Shown: positions 43,280-54,031 of the stretch, piece by piece
Layout of the letters: every line of letters begins with the position of its first letter
How positions within the stretch are numbered: the first letter of the stretch is position 1
Assembly (NCBI RefSeq): GCF_030658505.1
Contig: NZ_JAUTXR010000189.1
Span: 216,660-280,659 of the forward strand
Length of the DNA stretch: 64,000 nucleotides
Reading direction: 5' to 3'
From: Stenotrophomonas raiganjensis (SeqCode)
GTDB lineage: Bacteria; Pseudomonadota; Gammaproteobacteria; Xanthomonadales; Xanthomonadaceae
Notes under the pieces: model-generated
The model's input: only the letters and a program-made list of their open reading frames with translations
What the model was told of the DNA's origin: nothing
Databases searched by the model: none
Position numbers and translations under genes: made by a program

Positions 43280-46237
43280 ATGGCTCAGATCGTCCGCAAG
43301 CGCCGTCACCTGCTGTCCCAGGCCCTGGTCCTGGCCCTGTTGCCCCTGGCTGCCAGTGCGCAGGAGGCGGTCACGTCGTCCACCAAGGATCTCGACGCGG
43401 TCACCGTTACCGGCTCGCGCATCAAGCGCGCCTCCGTCGAAGGCCCGGCACCGGTCAACGTAATCACCGCCGCGCAGATCCAGAAGGAAGGCTTCGTCAG
43501 CGTGTATGACGCGCTGAAGACGCTGACCGAAGCGACCGGCACTGTCGAAGCTGCCTCGCAGTGGGGCTCGCATACGCCCAATGCCAGTGGCCTGAACCTG
43601 CGCGGCATGGGCCCGAACCGCTCGCTGCTGCTGGTCAACGGCCGTCGCGTGGCCGATTACCCGCTGCCGTATGGCGGCGAAACCAACTTCTCCAACTACG
43701 GCAACATTCCGGCCGCGGCGGTGGAGCGCATCGAAGTACTGACCGGCGGCGCCTCGGCCATCTATGGTTCGGACGCGATCGCCGGCGTGGTCAACGTCAT
43801 CCTGAAGACGAACTACGACGGCGACGAAGTGCGCGTCCGTGGTGGTACCTCCACCGAGGGCGGGCGCGATACCTGGGACCTCTCGTGGGCCGGTGGCAAG
43901 ACCGGCGACAACTGGAGCGTGACCTACGCGCTGCAGTACACCAAGCGCGACCCGTTGTTCGGCCGTGACCGCCCGCAGATGGACGACGCCGATGATGCAC
44001 CGTACCCGTCCTGGAACATGGAACAACGCAAGGTTGGCTTCCGTCCCACCGCCGGCCTGGCGCTGATCGATCCGACCACCGGCCAGCGACTGGCGCCGCC
44101 CACCGGCACCTGCGAGAAGTTCGATGGCGAGTACTACACCGCAGATCGATTGGTCTACAACTACGCCGCCAACACCATCACCAACACCGGCCGCCTCTGC
44201 GGCATGAGTGCGGACTATGCCAACTGGCTGCTTACGGGCGGTGCCGAGAACGTGTCCGGCAACCTGTATGCCACCTTCGACTTCAGCAATGACCTGCAGG
44301 CCTGGACCAACCTGGCCGTCTACCGCTCCGAAGCGATCTGGGGCACCAATCCGCCGAGCGTGTCGCTGATCGACGACGACAACGGCTACTACTGGGACGC
44401 CAACCGCAACCGCCCGATCCTGGGCGTGCGCCAGTTCACGCCGAACGAAGTCGGCGGCCTGGATACGCTGCGCAACACCAACCGCGAGCTGTCCTGGGAC
44501 TGGAGCGCGGGCCTGCGTGGCCGTCTCGCTGACCGCTTCGACTGGAGCGCCACAGTGGGGCGTTCCTACTACCGCGTTGAAGAACGGCAGAACGTGGTCG
44601 ACAAGCAGAAGTCGTATGACTACTTCCTGGGTCCGAAGCTGGGCACCACCGCCGATGGCGAGGCGATCTACGCACTGAACGAATCGCGCTGGTGGAATCC
44701 GCTGACGCCGGACCAGTATTGGCAGATGGGCACGGTGGCGAAGAACCGTGCAGCTTCGTGGGTGAACCAGGCGTCCGCGGACATCACCGGCGAACTGTTC
44801 CAGGGCTGGGCCGGCCCGATCTCGTTCGCCGCAGTGGCCGAAGTCGCGCAGCAGGGCTATCACCTCAGCCCCGATCCGCGTGCAGGTATCGACTTCGACC
44901 TGCAGAACGTCGATCGCGGTGGTGGCGAGCGCACCCGCTATTCGGCGGGCGTCGAGTTCAAGATCCCGCTGCTGGAGAGCGTGACCGCCACCGCGGCCGC
45001 GCGCTATGACCGCTATGGCAACTACAAGGCCGACAACAGCAGCGAAGCGCTGGACATCGGCAGCCAGAAGGAAACCACCTGGAACGTCGGCCTGGAATGG
45101 CGCCCGGTGGAATCGCTGCTGGTGCGCGGCTCGTATGCCACCAGTTTCCATGCGCCGGACATGCACTACCTGCTGGGCCAGCCGAGCAGCTCCGAAGTGC
45201 AGACCTATGACCGCCTGCGCTGCATCCAGAGTGGTGCCTACCTGGTCAACAACTGCGGCGTGGGCAACACCGATGTCTGGTACACGTTCGATGTGAACCG
45301 CCGTGGCACGCCGTTGCTGCGCTCGGAAACCGGTGATTCGTGGACGGTCGGCTTCGTCTGGGACGTGCTGCCGAACCTGTCGGTCAGCGCCGACTACTGG
45401 GCGATCAAGCTGGAAGACATGATCGTCGACGTCGGCGCCGACGAGGTGCTGGCCAGCGAAGCGGGCTGCCTGACCGGCAAGAACATGGACGGTACGCCGT
45501 GGGCCAATCCGGCCGGTGGCGAGTACTGCGCCGGCATCCTGGCCCGCGTGAACCGTGACAGCAACGGCCGCTTGGTGTCGATCGAGCGCGGACCGTTCAA
45601 CCTGGCAAGCCGCGAAGTGCGCGGTATCGATCTGACCGCACGCTATCGCCTGGAAACCGCGCAGTGGGGCAGCTTCCAGCTGGGCCTGAACTACACCAAC
45701 CAGATCTCCACCAAGGAACAGCGCTACGCCAACGATCCGAATCCGGAACGCCGCGACCGCGACCTGCGCAGCAAGCTGCGCGCGAGCCTGGCCTGGCAGC
45801 GCGGCAACTGGAACGCCAACGTCTATGCCGACCGCATTGGTTCGGTGCCGGGCGTGCGCTATCACTGGGGCACCGATCGCCTGGACAATCCCGGCGGTTG
45901 CCTGCCGTTCGCCGATGGCTACGTGCCCAGCGACAGCCCGTCGCTGAACTGCCTGGAACCGGCAACGCGCCCGGACGGATCGCCCAACCCGAATCCGAAC
46001 GCCGGGCAGCAGACGGCGCGCTACTACGGTCGGGTGGGGCCGTTCATCACCTGGAACTTCAACGTGGGCTACCAGGTGACCGAGCACGCCAAGGTCAATG
46101 TCTACGTCAACAACGCGTTCAACTCGGCCAGCTGGAACCACAAGGATCCCTACAAGCTGGACTACGACTTCGCCCCGACCCGGCTGCTCGGTGCGGTTGG
46201 CCGCGAGTTTGCACTGGAGTACGTGTTCACCTTCTGA
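43280..46237 (+). CDS. TonB-dependent outer-membrane receptor
   Basis: A 985-residue outer-membrane active transporter. A signal peptide (RKRRHLLSQALVLALL) ends near AASAQ; a TonB-box-like DAVTVTG precedes the plug domain (about residues 45-170, with GSRIKRASVEGPAPVNVIT and YGSDAIAGVVNVIL), then a 22-strand barrel closing in EYVFTF. It belongs to the large receptor group used for sugars and peptides in xanthomonads; no iron-specific features are seen. A LacI-type operator upstream, and the glycosylasparaginase operon next door, suggest uptake of N-glycan or glycopeptide pieces. It stands alone in its transcript. Confidence 0.88.
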   Translation: MAQIVRKRRHLLSQALVLALLPLAASAQEAVTSSTKDLDAVTVTGSRIKRASVEGPAPVNVITAAQIQKEGFVSVYDALKTLTEATGTVEAASQWGSHTPNASGLNLRGMGPNRSLLLVNGRRVADYPLPYGGETNFSNYGNIPAAAVERIEVLTGGASAIYGSDAIAGVVNVILKTNYDGDEVRVRGGTSTEGGRDTWDLSWAGGKTGDNWSVTYALQYTKRDPLFGRDRPQMDDADDAPYPSWNMEQRKVGFRPTAGLALIDPTTGQRLAPPTGTCEKFDGEYYTADRLVYNYAANTITNTGRLCGMSADYANWLLTGGAENVSGNLYATFDFSNDLQAWTNLAVYRSEAIWGTNPPSVSLIDDDNGYYWDANRNRPILGVRQFTPNEVGGLDTLRNTNRELSWDWSAGLRGRLADRFDWSATVGRSYYRVEERQNVVDKQKSYDYFLGPKLGTTADGEAIYALNESRWWNPLTPDQYWQMGTVAKNRAASWVNQASADITGELFQGWAGPISFAAVAEVAQQGYHLSPDPRAGIDFDLQNVDRGGGERTRYSAGVEFKIPLLESVTATAAARYDRYGNYKADNSSEALDIGSQKETTWNVGLEWRPVESLLVRGSYATSFHAPDMHYLLGQPSSSEVQTYDRLRCIQSGAYLVNNCGVGNTDVWYTFDVNRRGTPLLRSETGDSWTVGFVWDVLPNLSVSADYWAIKLEDMIVDVGADEVLASEAGCLTGKNMDGTPWANPAGGEYCAGILARVNRDSNGRLVSIERGPFNLASREVRGIDLTARYRLETAQWGSFQLGLNYTNQISTKEQRYANDPNPERRDRDLRSKLRASLAWQRGNWNANVYADRIGSVPGVRYHWGTDRLDNPGGCLPFADGYVPSDSPSLNCLEPATRPDGSPNPNPNAGQQTARYYGRVGPFITWNFNVGYQVTEHAKVNVYVNNAFNSASWNHKDPYKLDYDFAPTRLLGAVGREFALEYVFTF

Positions 46238-46253
46238 GGCGGGTTGCGGGCGG

Positions 46254-46278
46254 TGCGCCGGGCGGGGCCCGGCGCTAC
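46254..46278 (-). repeat. Single GTAG (SMAG-type) palindrome
   Basis: On the minus strand GTAGCGCCGGGCC-CC-GCCCGGCGCAC: a GTAG-tagged stem-loop between the receptor stop and the copA promoter. It may end the receptor transcript. Confidence 0.7.
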
Positions 46279-46301
46279 CGGCCGGACGGCGGCGGCTGGA
46301 T

Positions 46302-46332
46302 TTGACCTTCCCACGATGGCAAGGTTTAGCCT
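46302..46332 (+). promoter_or_regulatory. copA: CueR-type promoter of copA
   Basis: TTGACC (46302-46307) and TAGCCT (46327-46332) are 19 bases apart, too far for ordinary recognition and typical of MerR-family promoters. ACCTT (46305-46309) and AAGGT (46321-46325) form the inverted repeat between them, as in E. coli copA. The cueR gene is downstream at 48880. Confidence 0.88.
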
Positions 46333-46366
46333 GTCCGCGTCCAGAAGGAATCCCGGGAATCCGATC

Positions 46367-48868
<2,502 letters not shown>

Positions 48869-48879
48869 AGGAGACCTGC

Positions 48880-49335
48880 ATGAACATCGGTGAAGCCGCC
48901 AAGGCCTCGAGTGTTTCGGCGAAGATGATCCGCTACTACGAACAGATCGGCCTGATCCCTGCGGCCGATCGCACCGAATCGGGCTACCGGGCGTATTCGC
49001 AGGCGGACATCCACCGCCTGCGCTTCATCCGCCGCGCGCGCGATCTCGGCTTCCAGGTGGCCGAGATCACCGACCTGCTGGGCCTGTGGAACGACACTTC
49101 GCGGCACAGTGCCGACGTCAAGCACCTGGCTGAGCAGCACATCGCCGACTTGGAGCAACGCATCGAGCACATGCGGCAGATGGCCGACACGCTGAAGGCG
49201 TTGATCAGCTGTTGTGCGGGCGATGAGCGCCCGGAATGCCCGATCCTGCAGCGGCTGGGTGAGGATGATGAGACGCCGGTGCCGGTCGATAGCGCGAAGA
49301 CCGGCGCGGTGCGGCGACGCGCACAGAAGCATTGA
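48880..49335 (+). CDS. cueR: Copper-responsive MerR-family activator
   Basis: A 151-residue regulator with the MerR helix-turn-helix at the N-terminus (NIGEAAKASSVSAKMIRYYE), a long dimer helix and a metal loop at residues 112-120 (C-A-G-D-E-R-P-E-C), whose Cys112 and Cys120 match the Cu(I) ligands of E. coli CueR at the same numbers. Ser77, typical of sensors for +1 ions, is present too. It activates the 19-bp-spacer promoters before copA and copZ. The ATG follows AAGGAGA. A terminator lies downstream. Confidence 0.93.
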   Translation: MNIGEAAKASSVSAKMIRYYEQIGLIPAADRTESGYRAYSQADIHRLRFIRRARDLGFQVAEITDLLGLWNDTSRHSADVKHLAEQHIADLEQRIEHMRQMADTLKALISCCAGDERPECPILQRLGEDDETPVPVDSAKTGAVRRRAQKH

Positions 49336-49356
49336 ATCGATATCGCATGCACTGAA

Positions 49357-49390
49357 AAGCCCGCCCTGTGGCAGTGCACGGGGCGGGCTT
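49357..49390. terminator. Bidirectional terminator between cueR and copZ
   Basis: AAGCCCGCCC (49357-49366) pairs with GGGCGGGCTT (49381-49390) around a 14-base loop, giving a strong stem between the convergent cueR and copZ genes, with A-rich and T-rich edges on each side. Confidence 0.8.
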
Positions 49391-49413
49391 CATTGTGGAT
49401 GCAGTGCAGGGAG

Positions 49414-49608
49414 TCAGGCCGTGCGCGGCGGGAACCCGGCATCATTCACCGCGGCGAAGACCTGCTCCTGCGATGCGGTGGTCTGCACCTTGACCAGGCC
49501 GGTCGGCGGGTCGGCCACCACGCTGGCGTTGGGATCGATCTGCTGGATCGCACGGGTCACGCTGCGTGCGCAGCCGCCGCAGGTCATGCCGTCGACATGG
49601 AATTCCAT
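49414..49608 (-). CDS. copZ: Small copper chaperone, CopZ-like
   Basis: A 64-residue single heavy-metal-binding domain beginning MEFHVDGMTCGGCARSV; Cys10 and Cys13 bind Cu(I). Such proteins carry copper to CopA's N-terminal domains. The ATG at 49608 has AAGGAG five bases upstream; the frame runs on for 40 codons without support. It has its own CueR-type promoter and converges with cueR. Confidence 0.88.
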   Translation of the reverse strand: MEFHVDGMTCGGCARSVTRAIQQIDPNASVVADPPTGLVKVQTTASQEQVFAAVNDAGFPPRTA

Positions 49609-49640
49609 CTGTAGCTCCTTGGGTGCTCTTGGGTGGCGCC

Positions 49641-49671
49641 AGTGTGCACCTTCCAAGGATGGCAGGGTCAA
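49641..49671 (-). promoter_or_regulatory. CueR-type promoter of copZ
   Basis: On the minus strand TTGACC (49671-49666), a 19-base spacer holding CTTGGAAGGTG, and CACACT (49646-49641). The long spacer and ACC...GGT repeat match the copA promoter, so the same regulator should switch both. Confidence 0.78.
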
Positions 49672-49714
49672 GCGCTGGACTGAATGACGACGCACCAACG
49701 AGCACGCACCAATG

Positions 49715-49748
49715 AAAACGGCAGCCACCTGTACCAGCGCGGCTGCCG
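49715..49748 (-). terminator. Terminator of the TonB-dependent receptor gene
   Basis: On the minus strand CGGCAGCC (49748-49741) and GGCTGCCG (49726-49719) pair around a 14-base loop, followed by TTTTCATT. It lies about 70 bases beyond the receptor stop. Further GC-rich inverted repeats (GGGTTGC...GCAACCC) sit between. Confidence 0.82.
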
Positions 49749-49817
49749 TGGAGGAACGTCCCCGCCGGGGCGGGGCGTGGGTTGCGCCGGGGCTGGCCCG
49801 GGCAACCCGGTGCTGTA

Positions 49818-52800
49818 TCAGAACTTCCAGGTGGCGCCGAAGTACAGCTGGCGGCCTGCATAGGTGTTGGAGATCAGGCGGGCCTTGGTGTCATTGCCCA
49901 GGTGCACGCGCTGCTCGGACTTGGTGGCATTGATCACCGAGGCGGTCAGGGTCCAGTCCGGGGTCAGGTTGTAGGCCACGTTCAGATCCAGCTGGTCATA
50001 CGGCTCGGTGTAGACCGTCATGCCATTGTTGAGTCCGCCGACCACCTGGCCGCGACGATTGAACGAGGCGCGCGCAAGGAACTTCTCGTTCTCGTAGAAC
50101 ACCGTCACGTTGGCCTGGTTCTTGGCACTGCCGACCAGCGGCGAGGAGCCGATTTCCTGGCCGTCCAGAACAATCGAGGCCAGGTTGGTGTCGTTGTAGG
50201 TGTAGTTGGCCTGCACGCCGAAGCCGAAATCGAAGGTGTACTGGCCATACAGCTCGACGCCCTGCGACACACCATCGCGGCCATTGGCCTGGGTCTGGTA
50301 GCGCTGCACGTTCACGGCTTCACCACCGATGACCATCGGCGTATCGCGCACCACCGGCAGGGTGAAGTTGTCCACGTTCTTGCGGAACAGGCCGACGCCG
50401 GCGACCGCGCCCGGCTGGAAGTACCATTCCAGGCCCAGGTCGAACTGGGTGGCCTTGAACGGTTCCAGCTGCTTGTTGCTGCCCTGACCAAGCCAGCCTG
50501 CCGTCGAGGCACCGCCGGCAACACGGCGATCATTGACGTACTCGTCGCTGTAGTAGCTCAGTGCACCCGGTGCTGCGATGTCGGTGTAGCCGGGGCGGGC
50601 GATCACCTTCGACGCGGCACCACGCAGCACCAGCGTATCGGTAATGTCCCAGGCGATGTTGAAGCTCGGCAGCACGTCGGTGTACGTGCGGTCCACGCCG
50701 ATCAGGTCGTAGGTCTTGCTCTGCGCCAGGTCGTGCGGCAGGCGCACGAAGCCGCTCTCGCAGCTGTAGGTCGGGTAGGCCGCAGCGGCCGGATCGGTGC
50801 ACGCCATCGGCGCGCCGGATGCATTGTCCAGGAAGTAGTCGTTGAACTTCTCGATCGAGTCGGAGGACTGCGCGAACTGCTTGGTGCGCACCACGCGCAC
50901 GCCGACGTTGCCGCGCAGGCGTTCGGTGCGGAAGTTGGCCTGGAAGTAGCCCGAGTAGATCTTCTCGTTGACGTTGTAGACGAAGTCTTCCTCGGTACGG
51001 TTGTGCGAACCGCCGTAGGTCTTGTTCAGGTAGTCGATGTAGGCCGGGTAGTTGATGCCCGGGAACACGTTGGCATTGAAGCCGCCGGCAATGTTGCTGA
51101 TTGGATTGGACAGGAAGAAGCCAGGCTGCGCGTCGCCGGCAGTCGGGTCGCAGCCACTCTGGTAACGGCTGTTGTCATAGTCGGCCGGATCTCGGCCGGG
51201 GCACACCCAGTAGGTGTTGCCGGTGTTGCGGTGGACCTTGCCGTCACGGTACTTGGCGCCGAACTGGATCGAGTCCAGCCAGCCCGATTCGAACAGCTTG
51301 GTGACGTCGGCCTGGAAGTAGTTCTGCTTGACCTCGGTACGCTTCCACGACGAGTCGGTCGAGCCGGTGTCGACTTCGGCGATGCCGTTCATCAGCTGCT
51401 GCTGCAGGTCGGGCGAGAAGGTGGCCGAGGGCGTGCCGGTGAGGTCCCAGGCGCTGTACTGGTTACCCGACAGGTAATCGTTGCCGACCTTGCGGCGCGG
51501 CTTGGCCGACATACGGAAGTTCATCGACGGGCCACCTTCGGACCAGGTGCGGCCGCCGGTGAACGAGGCCTTCCACAGCGGGCTGATGTCCCAGTCGATG
51601 GTCAGGTCGGCGGTCTGCGACAGCGCCTTTTCCTTGCTGTAGCCACCGGTCAGCTGCGGTGTCGGAATCGTGCAGTCGTCCGGGCCCCAGCCGCCGGGCT
51701 TGAGGCCGGCGGCCTTGGCCTGGTCTTCGCTGCAGTAGTAGGTCTTTCCGGCCAGCTTTTCGAACTGGGCGCCGGTGACGGTGTTGCCGCTGGGGTCGAA
51801 GTCCAACCCATTGAGCAGGCGTCCGCCCGCCCAGTTTCCATCGCCGTTGAAGCGGGCCATGCTCCATTCCGGAATCTTCAGCATGTTCTGGGTGTAGTCA
51901 CCCTGCAGCTCGAAGCGGAAGTAGTTGGCGGTCATCGTGACGTTGTCGACCGGCTTGAACTGGAAGGTCAGCTGGCCGCCCTTGCGCTCGCGTTTTTCTT
52001 CCTTCACGGCGAAGTTGACCGAGGTCGGCATGAAGAAATCACTGTAGTTGCCGCCGGTCTGGTTGTTGAATCCGGACTTGCCCCACCAGTAGTGGATGCC
52101 ATCCTGCGACTGCACGTTGCCATAGGCATCGCGCGCCTTGCCGGCGCCATACCACTGGTAGTCCTCGGTGCTGGCTTCCATGGTGCGGGTGGTGCGCTTC
52201 TGCTGCGTCACGCCGACCAGCACGCCGAAGCGCTCATCCTTGCTGTGCCAGGAGTACAGGGCCGAGGCCTGCGGATCGATATCGTGGTGGGTGTCGGAAG
52301 ACGTGCCCTCGAGCGTGACGAAGCCCGAGTTGGATTCCATGTCCAGCGGACGACGGGTATGCAGGATGACCGTGCCACCGATGCCGCCTTCGTCGATGCG
52401 TGCTTCCGGCGACTTGAACAGCTCGGCGCTGGACAACATGTTCGACGGCAGCAGGGTGTAGTTGAACGAACGGGTGGCCTCGTCGTTGGTTTCCGAGGTG
52501 GCGACGTAGTTGCCGTTCAACTGGGTCAGGGTCAGGTCCGGGGCCAGGCCGCGCACACTGACGCTCTTGCCTTCGCCGCCACTGCGGGTGATGACCACGC
52601 CGGGCACGCGCTGCAGTGCGTCGGCCACGTTCTTGTCGGGGAACTTGCCGACGTCTTCGGCGGTGATCACTTCGACCACGGCGTTGGCGTCGCGCTTCTG
52701 CTCCAGGCTCTTTTCAATGGCGTAGCGATAGCCGGTGACCTGGACGCTGTCCAGGTTGGTGGCCTCCTGCGAGCCGGTCGAAGCGGCCTGCTGCGCGGCG

Positions 52801-52889
52801 GCGCCTGCCGGAATGACGGCGGCGGCCAGGGCCAGCGCGATGGCCAGCGACAATGCGTCCTGGCCGTGCGTACGTGTTGAATGCTTCAT
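49818..52889 (-). CDS. TonB-dependent outer-membrane receptor (mannoside locus)
   Basis: A 1023-residue receptor. Signal peptide to about residue 30 (SLAIALALAAAVIPAGAAAQ), TonB box region near SVQVTGYR, then the plug with FPDKNVADALQRVPGV and EGKSVSVRGLAPDLTLT, and a barrel ending in LYFGATWKF. The plug motifs are those of the TonB-dependent receptors that import oligosaccharides in xanthomonads and Caulobacter. It is divergent from the GH92 mannosidase gene, with two LacI-type operators upstream (52941 and 53063). ATG 52889 has GGGAG eight bases before it; ATG 52895 is the alternative. Predicted cargo is mannose-rich glycan. Confidence 0.9.
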   Translation of the reverse strand: MKHSTRTHGQDALSLAIALALAAAVIPAGAAAQQAASTGSQEATNLDSVQVTGYRYAIEKSLEQKRDANAVVEVITAEDVGKFPDKNVADALQRVPGVVITRSGGEGKSVSVRGLAPDLTLTQLNGNYVATSETNDEATRSFNYTLLPSNMLSSAELFKSPEARIDEGGIGGTVILHTRRPLDMESNSGFVTLEGTSSDTHHDIDPQASALYSWHSKDERFGVLVGVTQQKRTTRTMEASTEDYQWYGAGKARDAYGNVQSQDGIHYWWGKSGFNNQTGGNYSDFFMPTSVNFAVKEEKRERKGGQLTFQFKPVDNVTMTANYFRFELQGDYTQNMLKIPEWSMARFNGDGNWAGGRLLNGLDFDPSGNTVTGAQFEKLAGKTYYCSEDQAKAAGLKPGGWGPDDCTIPTPQLTGGYSKEKALSQTADLTIDWDISPLWKASFTGGRTWSEGGPSMNFRMSAKPRRKVGNDYLSGNQYSAWDLTGTPSATFSPDLQQQLMNGIAEVDTGSTDSSWKRTEVKQNYFQADVTKLFESGWLDSIQFGAKYRDGKVHRNTGNTYWVCPGRDPADYDNSRYQSGCDPTAGDAQPGFFLSNPISNIAGGFNANVFPGINYPAYIDYLNKTYGGSHNRTEEDFVYNVNEKIYSGYFQANFRTERLRGNVGVRVVRTKQFAQSSDSIEKFNDYFLDNASGAPMACTDPAAAAYPTYSCESGFVRLPHDLAQSKTYDLIGVDRTYTDVLPSFNIAWDITDTLVLRGAASKVIARPGYTDIAAPGALSYYSDEYVNDRRVAGGASTAGWLGQGSNKQLEPFKATQFDLGLEWYFQPGAVAGVGLFRKNVDNFTLPVVRDTPMVIGGEAVNVQRYQTQANGRDGVSQGVELYGQYTFDFGFGVQANYTYNDTNLASIVLDGQEIGSSPLVGSAKNQANVTVFYENEKFLARASFNRRGQVVGGLNNGMTVYTEPYDQLDLNVAYNLTPDWTLTASVINATKSEQRVHLGNDTKARLISNTYAGRQLYFGATWKF

Positions 52890-52940
52890 TCCCATCTCTC
52901 CCTCTCTCCTGGATTGATCCGGTGACGTGGCACGGACAAC

Positions 52941-52954
52941 TTGAATCGATCTAA
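52941..52954. promoter_or_regulatory. LacI-type operator, site C
   Basis: TTGAATCGATCTAA, 52 bases upstream of the receptor gene on the minus strand. Identical in all 14 bases to site E before the GH92 gene, so both genes probably answer to the same repressor. Confidence 0.75.
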
Positions 52955-53062
52955 TTTGAAGTGACATTGTCGCTATTGCCATGCAGTGGCAGTAGCACCG
53001 TGCGCGTGGCCTGGTACGTCCTGTTGCTGCTTCCCCCAACTCCCGGCCATCGCAATGTCGTC

Positions 53063-53076
53063 TTGGATCGATCTAA
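53063..53076. promoter_or_regulatory. LacI-type operator, site D
   Basis: TTGGATCGATCTAA, one base different from sites C and E, 122 bases further from the receptor gene than site C. Two operators on one promoter region could allow a repression loop. Confidence 0.7.
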
Positions 53077-53208
53077 GCGATGGGCGGGCGTTTTTTAGCA
53101 CGGGTCGCCCGCGGGCGCATGCTGCTCCGCAATATGGTACTGGCGTGGCGAAGGCATGACGGTTTGCTGAAAACAGTGAAATCGTTTTCGTGCGCAGGGG
53201 AGGGTGGG

Positions 53209-53410
53209 TCGGCAGGGCTGCGCCCTGCACCCGCGGTGTGCCGGCCGCGGGCCGGCAACAACCCAAAGCCAAAGCCAACGCCAAAGCGGCTCTGGTTTTC
53301 TGCTGGTTTGGCGGGGCGGTGTGGGCTGGCAGGACACGCCGTAAACCCGTCCTTGGGGGCTCGATGGCGCCATCCATGGCGCCAACGGTCCTGCCAGCCC
53401 ACACCGCCCC
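53209..53410. repeat. Composite hairpin repeat, copy 3 (inverse orientation)
   Basis: Perfect 23-bp arms GGGGCGGTGTGGGCTGGCAG-GAC (53313-53335) and their complement (53388-53410) enclose the core with CGTCCTTGG, GGCTCGATGG and an inner hairpin TGGCGCCATCCATGGCGCC. To the left, in mirror order, come the CTGGTTTTCT word, a variable stretch and GGCAGGGCTGCGCCCTGC near 53211. Compared with copies 1 and 2 the arms differ in sequence yet still pair, and the inner stem does too. No protein is encoded. Confidence 0.75.
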
Positions 53411-53466
53411 ACCTTTGACAGTTTCCCGGTGACGGTTGGACTGATCCTGGAACGACATGGGGTCCT

Positions 53467-53507
53467 GGGGCCAGATCCGTTTTCCCTTGGAAAACGGATC
53501 TGACCCC
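53467..53507. repeat. 19-bp-arm hairpin
   Basis: GGGGCCAGATCCGTTTTCC, loop CTT, then GGAAAACGGATCTGACCCC (53489-53507), one mismatch. It lies between composite repeats 3 and 2. It has no U-run on either side. I recall similar GGTCAGATCC hairpins in other xanthomonad gaps, which I cannot check here. Confidence 0.7.
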
Positions 53508-53535
53508 AATCGATTTCGTTATCTGACAGAGATTC

Positions 53536-53558
53536 ATCCACGCATGGCGTGGATCTAC
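53536..53558 (-). repeat. Single GTAG (SMAG-type) palindrome
   Basis: On the minus strand GTAGATCCACGC-CAT-GCGTGGAT, a GTAG-tagged stem-loop directly before composite repeat copy 2, just as one precedes copy 1 at 30162. Confidence 0.75.
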
Positions 53559-53579
53559 AGATCGCGGGACTCTGTCGAA

Positions 53580-53833
53580 GGCGGGGTGGGTCCGGTTGCG
53601 GGGGCGTGAGCCGCATGGGCCCGAGGCATGCCTCAGGCGGGTTGGGCAGGACGCCCAACCCCGGTCTTGCCGTGTGCGCAGGACAGCGCACACGAGCAAG
53701 CGGCGACCCGAGCTTACATGGACGTACTTGCAGCGTCCCCCGCAACCGGACCCACCCCGCCATCCCACGGACAGCCGGCTTTTGCTGTTGCTGTTGCTCC
53801 AGCTCGAAGCAGGTGCAGGGCGCAGCCCTGCCG
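53580..53833. repeat. Composite hairpin repeat, copy 2 with extra inner hairpins
   Basis: Perfect 25-bp arms (53580-53604 and 53737-53761) share the copy 1 sequence. Where copy 1 has the small inner hairpin, copy 2 has about 65 extra bases forming three further stem-loops: GAGGCATGCCTC, GGTTGGGC-AGGAC-GCCCAACC and GTGTGCGC-AGGACA-GCGCACAC. Then the shared GACCCGAGCTTACATGGACG follows. Behind the right arm come TGCTGTTGCTGTTGC and the GTGCAGGGCGCAGCCCTGC hairpin ending near 53833. Confidence 0.75.
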
Positions 53834-53890
53834 AACACCCTCTCTCATGCTGCGCCGCAGAATGCATTCGGCTGAACCTGCATGCTCTAC

Positions 53891-53904
53891 TTGAATCGAT
53901 CTAA
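53891..53904. promoter_or_regulatory. LacI-type operator, site E (before GH92)
   Basis: TTGAATCGATCTAA, 127 bases before the GH92 start and identical to site C. The promoter of the mannosidase operon should overlap it. Confidence 0.75.
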
Positions 53905-54031
53905 ATTCACGGTCTAGTGGGTCGGGCGTCATTCCAGGGGGAGCATTCTGCAGGTCAGGGCAGGGCTCAGCGGAGGGGTGCCGGAAGGCCCGGGCCGTCT
54001 GCCCCCGTGTCATCGACTACAGGAACCCGAC

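Larger units (their letters stand above)
52890..54031. other. 1.1-kb divergent intergenic region, repeat-rich, no gene
   Basis: Between the receptor and GH92 genes. It holds three LacI-type operators (52941, 53063, 53891), two composite hairpin repeats in opposite orientation, a 19-bp-arm hairpin and a GTAG palindrome. Several frames are open by composition but are repeat-derived. The unusual length is due to the repeat block between the two promoter regions. Confidence 0.7.

Noticed and set aside
43094..46141. A 1015-codon open frame on the minus strand
   Set aside because: Antisense to the TonB-dependent receptor at 43280; no domain motif of its own.
49333..49350. TTGAATCGATATC after cueR as an operator
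   Set aside because: Only the left half fits the motif, it is downstream of cueR and not near a promoter.
49782..52880. A 1032-codon open frame on the plus strand
   Set aside because: It lies exactly antisense to the TonB-dependent receptor gene, whose protein has clear signal, plug and barrel motifs; the plus-strand product is a Val/Gly/Ala-rich mirror product of high GC.
53080..53900. Several 60-260-codon frames in the receptor-GH92 gap
   Set aside because: They run through inverted repeats in all frames and on both strands, with no ribosome binding site and no protein-like pattern.
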